Positions 11,535 through 22,344 of a stretch of DNA of 64,000 nt are shown here, piece by piece. The DNA lies in the NCBI RefSeq assembly GCF_018446385.1, contig NC_055986.1, positions 26,584,302-26,648,301 on the forward strand. Reading direction: 5' to 3'. Position numbers and translations under genes: made by a program. The notes under the pieces are model-generated. The model had not been told where the DNA came from and searched no databases. It saw nothing but the letters and a program-made list of their open reading frames with translations. How positions within the stretch are numbered: position 1 is the stretch's first letter; every line of letters starts with the position of its first letter. Source of the DNA: Zingiber officinale (lineage: Eukaryota > Streptophyta > Magnoliopsida > Zingiberales > Zingiberaceae).

Positions 11535-12559
11535 TGTTGGACCCCGGTTGGCCGATTAGAGCCGGGGGGGGGGGGGGGGGGGGTTGAATAGCCTTGCACA
11601 AATTTAAAAGAAAATGAACCCTTCTTAGATAATTAACTTAAATAACGAACATTTGCAAAAATAATTAAATGAACAGAATAGAAAGAGGCTCCAGAATTTT
11701 TACTTAGTTACAACCAGGGAAGTTGTTAATCCAAGGAAATGAATCGCGCTACTTTCTCCTTCAGGTGGAGAAGCCTCTTTACAGTAATTTACGTACAAAA
11801 ATGAAGAAGCTAAACAAAGTGAAAAGCGTGTACAAGTATTGCTCAATAATTCTTGTTGTTGTTAATCTTCTGGACCAATGCTGTATTTATAGCCTTGGTT
11901 AGGGCGCCTGGAAGGGTTCCAGGCGCCTGGAGGGGGATAAAATTTTATACCCTTCGCAATGGATCGTGGTCAAACGCGATCTAGATAGAATCACTTTTCG
12001 GGCACCCGGAATGGGTTTGAGCGCCTGAACTGGTCCGGGCCCTCTACTCTAAGGCCCTTCCAGACACCTAGAGGGGGATAAAATTTTATCCCCTTCGTAA
12101 CGGATTATGGTGAAATGTGATCTAGATAGAATCACGTTTCAGGTGTCGGGAATGGGTCCGAGCGCCCGAACTGGTTCGGGTCCTCTGCTCCGATGCAGCT
12201 CACCTCGGTCCAAGTCTTTCGCTCCGGTTCCGTTCGCTTAGGTGATTTCAACCAACCAAAATAAGGCTCACCCGAATCCAATTTCGGCCTTCTCCTCGAG
12301 CAGACTTTCGCTCCGGCTTCTCGTCCCGCGAACATCGCATACGTTCTTCTCGTCCATCGGTGTACTCTTCTACAACACCTCGTCCCTTAGACGCACCGAG
12401 CCTGTCAGCTCTCTCCCGTGCCGTCCTTCTCGCTAGTCGAGCCTTCCACTCGACTTCCTGTGCTCCTAAATTTCTGCACACTTAGATACAGGGATCAAAA
12501 ACCAATATGACCTAACTTAACTTGTTTGATCACATCAAAACAACCTTGGGGTTCCAACA
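11535..12559 (-). repeat. B 3' LTR with a 20-G run
   Basis: Begins TGTTGGACCCC and ends GTTCCAACA. An uninterrupted run of 20 G at 11564-11583 stands where related LTRs have four to six G before TGAATAG. Confidence 0.85.
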
Positions 12560-13397
12560 ATCTCTTTTTTTTTTATGTGAGCAACCCAAGTTAAGATAAG
12601 GTAAACAAATAAAGTTAAAGTAAAAATAAATTTTACAATAAAGCACAAAAAATAGAAAATTTAATTTTAAACTACCTCCCCTAGACTTAATCATTTTCTT
12701 CTCCCCCTTTGATCACATAAAAAATGGGGTAAAAAAAAATCTAAGGGTAATTTTTATAAACAATTTTGAAATATTGAAAATAATTTTTCAAGTAAATCTG
12801 GAAAACAATTTCTAAGTAAAGAAAATTTTCTAAAAAAAAATCTAAGTTAAAATTTTGTGAAACTTATAAAATACATTTTGAAAACAATAACTTAAAAGAA
12901 ATTTTTAAAAAATGAACAATTTAAAAAAAAATCTAAAAAAATATTTTCTAAGAAGTTAAACAGAAAAAAATAGATTTTTTTTCAAAAAACAATTGAATAA
13001 CTATTCAAAGCATTATCTAATTTCAATTTTAATGATTTATCAGTTAGTCAATTAAATATTTTATTTCAATATTTGGCTTCCAGACTATGGCGAGGCACTA
13101 GGCTTTCTTGGTTATTGGATCATCAACCACTTCTAGACAAAGCCGCATAAAGAAATTAAACGTTTAATTTTCTCGTTGAAAGCTCTAAGTCTAAATAAAG
13201 TTCACGTTAGGCAGGACTTGGGAATCCAATATAGGTTCCAGCCAACTGGATTGATAAGGTATTTCTTAGGGACATATTTCTTTAAAATATTTCTAATTTG
13301 TCCTTTGTGATATCTAAAATACTAATTGAGTTTATTAAATTTTTCTAAAACTTGTATTATATGAGCATGCATGATTTTTCAAGTTACTTATTTCTTT
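12560..13397. other. AT-rich stretch between gag and 3' LTR of B
   Basis: A/T homopolymer-rich sequence equivalent to 6053-6872 in A. No coding potential and no pol remnant. The polypurine tract next to the LTR is at about 12560-12575. Confidence 0.6.
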
Positions 13398-13628
13398 TTA
13401 CAAAATATCATTTTCTAATTTTATTTTGTCAAACTCTTCTAATGGGCAAGATTTTTCTAAAATTAATTTTAAAATTTTAATTTCTTTTTCAAGTTTACAA
13501 CAATCTTTGATTAATACTTTCACAAATTTAAATAACTTGTCTGGTGGGAGAAATCGTACCTGACTTACCTTGTCGACTTCGTTATCCATAGCTCCCCCTG
13601 AACTGCTGCTTTCTTCCGATGTAGCTTC
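13398..13628 (-). pseudogene. B gag, C-terminal piece (right part lies beyond D)
   Basis: Minus-strand frame with VDKVSQVRFLPPDKLFKFVK, almost the same as the C-terminal tail of gag in A. It is separated from the rest of gag by element D, whose target duplication is GCTTC (13624-13628) versus GCTTT (15573-15577). Confidence 0.75.
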
Positions 13629-13851
13629 TATTGGGACCGATGTGCCCGCTAGAGAGGGGTGAATAGTGTTTCATCGTGCTCGCGTCGGTTTGCTTCGTCT
13701 TGTTGTTGTGCAGCGGAATACTCGAAGACAAACGCTCACAATGCTAACACCTAGGATTTACTTGGTATCCACCTCAAGGAGAGGTGACTAATCCAAGGAT
13801 CCACACACGACACACTCTTCCACTATGAACAACTTCTTCTCGGTCGCAGCC

Positions 13852-14314
13852 TATAACGACCCGGCCCTTTGGCCTCTTGGGCGGCCCTTGTGGTGGCCCA
13901 ACTGGCGGCCCTTATGTCGTCGGCCCATTTGACGACCTCTAATGTCGTCGACCGTCGACCCTTGGCCGTGCCGTTACTCACTAGGACTTTCCACCACTGG
14001 CAGTAGATTTTTGTCTTCCCCAAGATTCGAACTCTAGACCTCCAGGCAAAGTAGTAGAGTTTATGAATCCTGGTAGCCAAGTGAGTGCCAGGATTCAGGA
14101 TTCATAAACTCTACTACTTTGCCTGGAGGTCTAGAGTTCGAATCCTGGGAAAGGCAAAAATCCACTGCCAGGGGTGGAAAGTTCTAGTGAGTAACGACAC
14201 GGTCAAAGGGTCGTCGGTCGACGACATGAGAGGTTGCCAAATGGGCCGACGACATAAGGGCCGCCAATAGGCCACCACAAGGGCCGCCCAAGAGGCCAAA
14301 GGGCCGGGTCGTTA
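13852..14314. mobile_element. F: fold-back (long inverted repeat) element inside D
   Basis: Two arms of about 215-220 bases (13854-14070 and 14094-14314) are near-perfect reverse complements around a loop of about 25 bases. Ends read TAACGACCCGGCCC and its complement. The flanks share CGCAGCC (13845-13851 and 14315-14321), a 7-bp target duplication. There is no coding capacity; the frames on both strands translate the arms. The corresponding region of D' does not reach this point in the window. It could belong to a Mutator-type or other fold-back family; terminal identity alone does not decide. Confidence 0.75.
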
Positions 14315-14578
14315 CGCAGCCAGAGGCGGAGAAGCCTCGTACAAACTCACACACAACAACACTCCTCACACAAGAATAAAATACAAGATATAAATGAAAT
14401 ACACCCTTCTTCTTACTTACTTGTTGTTGCCTCTTGAACCTTGGGAATGCACCCAAGCGTCTTCAAGAACTGGCGGTGAAGATTGGAAGAAGCTCGTATG
14501 AAAATCGTTGAAGATCGTAGGAGAAGAACGCAAAGTTCTGGCGAAGAAAATGCTCTGCCCAGGCTATATACAGTGCCT

Positions 14579-14962
14579 CCAATCGATTGAAATCAACCCC
14601 AATCGATTGCCACGTCAGGACCTCTCCATCGCAGTCGTCCATCACCTGCATCCTGCGCAACGATCACTTCCCAATCGATCGACCGATCGATTAGGACTTC
14701 CTGAATCGATCGCTCGATCGATTCAGCGCCTTTCTGTGCTCTCGCGTCCGCGTGAGAGCTTCTGCTACCCAATCGATCGATCGATCGATTGGCAGCTCCC
14801 AATCGATCGCCCAATCGATTGGGAAAGTCTTTGTGCTCGCGATTTCATATCCCAATCGATCAGCCAATCGATTGGACCTTCCAATAATCGCAGCACAGTC
14901 CAAATCGATCGACCGATCAATTTGGACCCTGTTCAATCGATCGCCCGATCGATTGAACACTC
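14579..14962. repeat. Cluster of CAATCGAT...ATCGATTG palindromes in D
   Basis: About ten copies of short palindromes such as CCAATCGATCGATCGATTGG, with variable centres, are spaced 30-45 bases apart. The apparent Arg/Ser/Asp-rich reading frames on both strands are by-products of this repeat. The same cluster is present in D' at 63364-63745. Confidence 0.85.
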
Positions 14963-15116
14963 TGAACTTGACTCAAACTCAAGTCCAAAGTCCCAAACCC
15001 AACTTTCGGTCAACCGTGACCTGTTGGGTCTCCATGCCTAGCATTTGGCCACACTCTATCAGGACTTACCTTGCTAAGACCACATACTTGGACTTACACC
15101 CTTTGCCAAGATTACA

Positions 15117-15372
15117 CTTGGACTTTCCAATTGCCTGGCTCCTCACCAGGACTTTCTCCTTTGCCAAGATCACACTTGGACTTCCCAATTGCCTGACTCC
15201 TCACCAGAACTTTCTCCTGCCTAGCTCCTCACTAGGACTTCTCGTTGCTTGGCTCCTCACCAGGACTTTCTCCTTTGCCAAGATCACACTTGGACTTTTC
15301 AACTGCCTGGCTCCTCACCAGGACTTTCTCCTGCCTAGCTCCTCACTAGGACTTTTCAAATGCCTAACATCT
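15117..15372. repeat. Tandem repeat of CTCCTCACCAGGACTTTC units in D
   Basis: A roughly 28-60 bp composite unit with the core GGCTCCTCACCAGGACTTTC is repeated about eight times, some units carrying an added TTTGCCAAGATCACACTTGG segment. The inverted counterpart is at 62740-63090 in D'. Confidence 0.8.
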
Positions 15373-15572
15373 AATTAGGACTTTCTCAATCAAGTCTCCT
15401 GTCAACCTTGACCTACTTGACTTGTATTCTCATCAACCTGGTCAACCCTTTGACCATCTCCATAACCGAACGATTGCTCTAGCAATCTCCTTATATTGTC
15501 AAATAACTCAGGCTTGACTCAACTCAAGCTTAGTCAAATTGGCAAACTTGACCTAGGGAAATTGCCCCAACA

Positions 15573-16483
15573 GCTTTCCCTTCATCGATGCTCATTTTGG
15601 GCGAGCTTTCTTTGGGTTCATCTTCTTGATGACTTGCCATTAATGCAAGTCCGGAGAAAGCCTCGACTTTTGATTTGGACGACGTATCATCCTGCGTCAC
15701 CTTTAGAGTCTTGTACTTGTTCATTTGGATAGACTTCTTCCCTTTGTCCTTGTCCTTGTTCCTAAGCTTGGGGCAGTTGTCTTTGATGTGCCCTTTTTCG
15801 TTGCAATAGTAGCATCTAATCGTCCTTTTCTTTCTACCCTCCAGATGGTTAGTTTTTCCTGATTTAAATAACTTTTTAAAACGCCTTACCATCGGTACCG
15901 TTTCTTCATCCTCGAGAGAAGATTCTAAATCTTGTTCATCCATCCTTGCCTTAAAGGCAATGTTTGTGCGTCGGCTCCTTTTTTGCATCTACACATCTTG
16001 ACTCATGGATTTCAAAAGTTGAAAACAACTCTTCTAAGGTAATAGTTTCTAGATCCTTAGAGATATAGTAGGCATCTACTAATGATGCTCATTTCGTATT
16101 TTTAGGGAAAGCATTAAGTGCGTACCTTAGCGAATCCCGGTTACTTACCTTTTCTCCGAAATTCGAAAGTTCGGTGATGAGCTCTTTTATCCTAAAGTGA
16201 AGGTGTGTGATCGTTTCGTCTTCTTTAAATCGCAGGTTGGTGAGCTGGTTACGAAGTAAGTTCTGTCTCGCGAGCTTGGCTTCGGACGTCTCTTCATGTA
16301 GCTCAAGGAACTTCTCCCAAAGCTCCTTTGCTGAGTCGTAGGTGCCAATCCGATTGACTTCTTGTGGCGAAAGGACGCTTAGCGGATGAACTCTACCCTG
16401 CCGTTTGCCACGTAGTCGGCTTGTTCCTTCTTCGTCCATTGATACTTTTCCTTGCCCTTGGGTGCTTCAAAATCAAATTCCTT
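15573..16483 (-). pseudogene. B gag, central piece with intact CCHC zinc knuckle
   Basis: Frames 16089-16439 (ELWEKFLELHEE, copia-type capsid) and 15530-15988 read on the minus strand. The zinc knuckle CYYCNEKGHIKDNCPKL at about 15790-15850 keeps all C-C-H-C ligands, unlike A. Stops and a frameshift lie at about 16089 and 15988. The left end meets D and the right end meets E. Confidence 0.8.
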
Positions 16484-16486
16484 TAT

Positions 16487-16860
16487 CACTACAAAAAAAT
16501 TACAATTTGGGGACGAAAATTTGGGACGAATAATATTCGTTGCAAATTTGCGACTAATTTTGCAACGAAAACCTAATTCATCGCAAATTAGCAACGAAAA
16601 TAGAAACGAAAGAAATTCGTCGCAAATTTGCAATAAATTTATTTTCGTCGCAAAATTCGTTGCCAGTCAGCGTCGAAAAATAAATTTCGTTGGAAAATTT
16701 ATAAAATTTGCGACAAAAAAAATTGTTCATCGCAGAAGCGGAGATAAACAGATAAATTTTTGCAACAAATCTTTGGTTTCATCGCAAATTGGCGATGAAT
16801 ATATATTCGTTGCCAATTACGTCGCAAATTAGGGACGAATTCCCGTGTTCGTCGCAAAAT
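16487..16860. repeat. E left terminus and subterminal repeats
   Basis: Terminal inverted repeat followed by many copies of TTCGTCGCAAATT / AATTTGCGACGAA variants in both orientations; the matching right-hand set is at 23815-24609. Frames here encode only repeat. Confidence 0.8.
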
Positions 16861-16869
16861 TTATATTTA

Positions 16870-19800
16870 TTAAGTGATACTTTAAAATTTTGAAAGATGA
16901 CCCTAGAGAGCTCGGAATGACACGAAATAAGTTTCTATGGGTTCGTACCATTGTCCTGATATTATTAGTGGGCTCAAACAAAATTTTTAACCAATATACA
17001 GATGTTTAAAAAAATTTTATGACGAACGAGTAATAAATATTAAAATCTTGTTCCAAAAATTTATAAACATTGGTGTATTGGTTAAAAATTTTGTTTGAGA
17101 TGAGTAATAAGATAAGGAGAAATATACAAACCTAAAAAAATTTGTTTCGTGTCATTCCGAGCTCGCTAGGGCCATCTTCCAATTTTTAAAAGTTTAACCT
17201 AAAAAACAGATTTTAGGGACGAACTTGGAAATTCGTCCCAAATCAGGGACGAACTTCTGAGTTCGTCCCTGATTTGGGACGAATTTCAAGTTTGTCGCAA
17301 AAATTAATTTTTTGTGAAATTAAAATAAATGCATATAAAATACGGAAGATGGACCTAGAAAGCTCGGAATCACATGAAACAAGTTCCTATGGATTCGTAT
17401 CGATCTCCTGATCATAATGATGGCCTCAAATAATTAATAAAATTTTTTAATCGTAATAATAATTAGATGGACGCTATAAACCTTAAGACTTGGTGAAAAA
17501 GAGTTAGAGTTTGAAAATGATTAGGTGGTTTTGATATCCAAAAAATCACTCACCTAAATATATTGTGTGGAAAACAATATTTGAGGCCATCATTGTGATC
17601 AGGAGATCGATACGAACCCATAGAAATTTGTTTCATGTGATTCCGAGCTCTCTAGGTCCATCTTCCTATTTTATACGCATTTATTTTGATTTATGAAAAA
17701 ATTAACTTTTGCGACAAACTTGAAATTCATCCCAAATCAGGGACGAACTCAGAAGTTCGTCCCTAATTTGGGACGAATTTCAAGTTTGTCGCAAAAATCT
17801 ATTTTTTTAGGTTAAACTTTTAAAAATTAGAAGATGACCCTAGAGAACTCGGAATGACACGAAATAAGTTTCTATGAGTTCGTATCGATCTCGTGATCTT
17901 ACTAATGAGCCCAAACATAATTTTTAATCAATACACGGATGTTAATAAAATTTTGCAACAAGAATAAAATATTTATAACTTGTTCGGGGTAAAAAATTTA
18001 TAATCATCAGTATATTTGTTAAAAATTATGTTTGACCCATTTAATGAGATCAGGAGAAAGATATGAACCCAAAGAAATTTATTTCGTGTCATTCCGAGAT
18101 CGCTAGGGTCATCTTCCAATTTTTAAAAGTTTAACCTAAGAAACAGATTTTAGGGACGAACTTGGAAATTCGTCCCAAATCAGGGACGAACTTGGAAATT
18201 CGTCCCAAATCAGGGACGAACTTCTGAGTTCGTCCCTGATTTGGGACGAATTTCAAGTTTGTCGCAAAATTTATTTTTTTCTAAAATCAAAATAAATGCG
18301 TATAAAATACAGAAGATGGGTCTAGAGAGCTCAGAATCACATGAAACAAATTCCTATGGGTTCGTATCGATCTCCTGATCACAATGATGGCCTCAAATAA
18401 CTAATAAAATTTTTTAATCGTAATAATAATTAGATGGACTCTATAAACCTTAAGACTTGGTGAAAAAGAGTTAGAGTTTGAAAATAATTAGGTGATTTTG
18501 ATATTCATAAATCACTCACCTAAATATATTGTGTGAAAAAAATATTTGAGGTCATCATTGTAATCATGAGTTCGATACGAACCCATAGAAATTTGTTTCA
18601 TGTGATTCCGAGCTCTCTAGGTCCATCTTCCGTATTTTATACACATTTATTTTGATTTTTGAAAAAATTAACTTTTGCGACAAACTTGAAATTCGTCCCA
18701 AATCAGGGACGAACTCAGAAGTTCGTCCCTAATTTGGGACGAATTTCAAGTTTGTCGCAAAAATCTGTTTTTTTAGGTTAAACTTTAAAAAATTGGAAGA
18801 TGACCTTAGAGAACTCGGAATGACACGAAACAAGTTTTTATGAATTCGTATCGAACTCGTGATCTTTCTAATGTGCCCAAACATAATTTTTAATCAATAC
18901 ACTGATGTTAATAAAATTTTGCAACAAGAATCAAATATTTATTACTTGTTCGGGGTAAAAAATTTATAATCGTTAGTATATTTGTTAAAAATTATGTTTG
19001 ACCCCATTAATGAGATCAGGAGAAAGATATGAACCCAAAGAAATTTGTTTCGTGTCATTCCGAGATCGCTAGGGCCATCTTCCAATTTTTAAAAGTTTAA
19101 CCTAAGAAACAGATTTTAGGGACGAACTTGGAAATTCGTCCCAAATTAGGGACGAATTTCTGAGTTCGTCCCTGATTTGGGACGAATTTCAAGCTTGTCG
19201 CAAAAATTATTTTTTTCAAAAATCAAAATAAATGCGTATAAAATACGGAAGATGGGCTTAGATAGCTCGGAATCACATGAAACAAGTTTCTATGTGTTCG
19301 TATCGATCTTTTGATCACAATGATGGCCTCAAATAACTAATAAAAATTTTTAATCGTAATAATAATTAGATGGACTCTATAAACCTTAAGACTTGGTGAA
19401 AAAGAGTTAGAGTTTGAAAATGATTAGGTGGTTTTGATATCCATAAATCACTCACCTAAATATATTGTGTGAAAAAAATATTTGAGGCCATCATTGTAAT
19501 CAGGAGATCGATACGAACCTATAGAAATTTGTTTTATGTGATTCTGTGCTCTCTAGGTCCATCTTCCATATTTTATACGCATTTATTTTGATTTTTGAAA
19601 AAATTAACTTTTGCGACAAACTTGAAATTCGTCCCAAATCAGGGACGAACTCAGAAGTTCGTCCCTGATTTGGGACGAATTTCAAGTTTGTCGCAAAAAT
19701 ATGTTTTTTAGGTTAATCTTTTAAAAATTGGAAGATGACCCTAGAGAACTCGGAATGACACAAAACAAATTTCTATAAGTTCGTATCGATTTCGTAATCT

Positions 19801-21880
19801 TACTAATGGGCCCAAACATAATTTTTAATCAATACATTGATGTTAATAAATTTTTGCAACAAAAATCAAATATTTATTACTCGTTCGGGGTAAAAAATTT
19901 ATAATCGTCAGTATATTTGTTTAAAATTATGTTTGACCCCATTAATGAGATCAACAAAAAATATGAACCCAAAGAAATTTGTTTCGTGTCATTCCGAGAT
20001 CGCTAGGGTCATCTTCCAATTTTTAAAAGTTTAACTTAAGAAATAGATTTTAGGGACGAACTTGGAAATTCGTCCCAAATTAGGGACGAATTTCTGAGTT
20101 CGTCCCTGATTTGGGACGAATTTCAAGTTTGTCGCAAAAATTAATTTTTTCAAAAATCAAAATAAATGCGTATAAAATATAAAAAATGGGCCTAGAGAGC
20201 TCGGAATCACATGCAACAAGTTCCTATGGGTTCGTATCGATCTCCTGATCACAATGATGGCCTCAAATAACTAATAAAATTTTTTAATCGTAATAATAAT
20301 TAGATGGACTCTATAAACCTTAAGACTTGGTGAAAAAGAGTTAGAGTTTGAAAATGATTAGGTGGTTTTGATATTCATAAATCACTCACTTAAATATATT
20401 GTGTGAAAAAAATATTTAATGTCATCATTGTGATCAGGAGATTGATACGAACAAATAGAAACTTGTTTCATGTGATTCCGAGATCTCTAGGTCCATCTTC
20501 CGTATTTTATACACATTTATTTTGATTTTTGAAAAAAAATTAACTTTTGCGACAAACTTGAAATTCGTCCCTAATTTGGGACGAATTTCAAGTTTGTCGC
20601 AAAAATTTATTTATTTAAGTTAAACTTTTAGAAATTGGAAGATGACCCTAAAGAACTCGGAATGACACGAAATAAGTTTCTATGAGTTCGTATCGATCTC
20701 GTGATCTTATTAATGGAGCCAAATATAAGTTTTAATCAATACACTGATGTTAATAAATTTTTGCAACAAGAATTAAATATTTATTACTCGTTCGGGGTAA
20801 AAAATTTATAATCGTCAGTATATTTGTTAAAATTTATGTTTGACTCCATTAATGAGATCAGGAGAAAGATACGAATCTAAAGAAATTCGTTTCGTGTCAT
20901 TCCGAGATCGCTAGGGCCATCTTCCAATTTTTAAAAGTTTAACCTAAAAAATGGATTTTAGGGAAGAACTTGGAAATTCGTCCCAAATTAGGGACGAATT
21001 TTTGAGTTCGTCCCTGATTTGGGACGAATTTCAAGTTTGTCGCAAAAATTAATTTTTTCAAAAATCAAAATAAATGTGTATAAAATACGGAAGATGGGCT
21101 TAGAGAGCTCAGAATCACATGAAACAAGTTTCTATGGGTTCGTATCGATCTCCTGATCACAATGATGGACTGAAATAACTAATAAAATTTTTTAATCGTA
21201 ATAATAATTAGATGGACTCTATAAACTTTAAGACTTGGTGAAAAAGAGTTAGAGTTTGAAAATGATTAGGTGGTTTTGATATCCATAAATCACTCACCTA
21301 AATATATTGTGTAAAAAAAATATTTGAGGTCATCATTGTAATCAGGAGATCGATACGAACCCATAAAGACTTGTTTCATGTGATTCCGAGCTCTCTAGGT
21401 CCATCTTCCGTATTTTATACGTATTTATTTTGATTTTTGAAAAAATTAACTTTTGCGACAAACTTGAAATTCGTCCCAAATCAGGGACGAACTCAGAAGT
21501 TCGTCCCTGATTTGGGACGAATTTCAAGTTTGTCGCAAAAATATGTTTTTTAGGTTAATCTTTTAAAAATTGGAAGATAACTCTAGAGAGCTCGGAATGA
21601 CACGAAACAAGTTTCTATGGGTTCGTATCATTGTCCTGATATTACTAGTGGACTCAAATAAAATTTTTCACCAATACACATATGTTTATAATTTTTATTC
21701 TTTGAACTAGTAATAAATATTAAAATCTTGTTCTAAAAATTTATAACATCGGTGTATTAGTTAAAATTTTTTTTTGAGCCCTCTAGTAATATCAGGACAA
21801 TGATACGTACCCATAGAAACTTGTTTCGTATCATTCGGAACTCTCTAGGATCATCTTTTAATTTTTTAAAGTATCACATA
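16870..21880. repeat. Tandem array of alternating palindromes, about 940-bp period
   Basis: Two hairpin types alternate. H1 (arms bearing GGAATGACACGAAA and its complement) occurs at about 16884, 17825, 18795, 19730, 20630 and 21575. H2 (arms with GGAATCACATGAAA) occurs at about 17345, 18310, 19250, 20185 and 21090. Each hairpin is about 300 bases with arms of about 130. They are joined by linkers of about 90 bases that are themselves palindromic (GGGACGAA...TTCGTCCC). The H1-plus-H2 unit recurs about every 905-960 bases. The two similar frames at 19500-19685 and 21342-21527 are just one linker seen twice. Confidence 0.85.
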
Positions 21881-22019
21881 AAAAAATAAAAAATTAAATT
21901 TGGGACAAATTTTAGAATTCATTCCTAATTTGGGACGAACTAGGGAGTTCGTCCCAAATTTGGGACGAATTGTTAAGTTCGTCACAAAATTTAAAATTCT
22001 CAAAAATCAAAATAAATGC

Positions 22020-22344
22020 GTCGCAATATTTCCCGATCGCTACTACTCTGCCCTAATTCTTTTTCTCCTCTTCTCCATCAACTTGTTGGCGGCGGCAGCG
22101 CAACCATCTGCATCCTTTTCCGGTCGCGATCTCCAGCAGGTAAAGTGCATTTCTTCCCCTCTCTTTTTTCCCAAGCTTACTAGGGCGTAAGGCGGCGGCC
22201 GCTACTGGGTCGCGCCGGCTTTTCTTGCACGGCACGCGTGGGTTGTCGGAGTAATGCCTTGCTGGCCCTCTGCCGACCATTAAAGGCATCTTCTGGCCTC
22301 CTATATGCCGCTATCGGGCCTCGATGGCCGCTGGTGGCCTTGGC
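22020..22344 (+). other. GC-rich leader upstream of the captured gene fragment
   Basis: A sharp change from AT-rich repeat to GC-rich sequence at about 22020. A possible exon end with GT donor is seen at CTCCAGCAG|GTAAAG near 22141. No conserved reading frame is recognised. It could be the 5' end of the captured gene or of another gene joined to it. Confidence 0.4.

Larger units (their letters stand above)
13629..15572 (-). mobile_element. D: LTR-like element (probably solo LTR) inside B gag
   Basis: Plus-strand ends are TATTGGGACC (from TGTTGGGACC) and TTGCCCCAACA, giving the TG...CA ends of an LTR. The flanking duplication GCTTC/GCTTT differs by one base. No primer site, gag or pol is found, so it is best read as a solo LTR of about 1.48 kb plus the 463-bp fold-back insertion F. 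It contains an array of GATC-rich palindromes (14579-14962) and a tandem array (15117-15372). Element D' at 62539 is a second copy in opposite orientation. Confidence 0.7.

Noticed and set aside
14508..15378. 177- and 208-codon frames in D
   Set aside because: They translate the palindrome and tandem repeats (Arg/Ser/Asp- and Leu/Thr-rich), are open on both strands and show no domain.
16452..16832. 126-codon frame at the left end of E, and similar frames at 24062-24638
   Set aside because: Made of repeated subterminal motifs, open on both strands, with Asn/Phe/Lys/Ile-rich artefact composition.
19500..21527. Two near-identical 61-codon frames suggesting a duplicated peptide gene
   Set aside because: They are the same palindromic linker plus hairpin arm of the E array seen two units apart.
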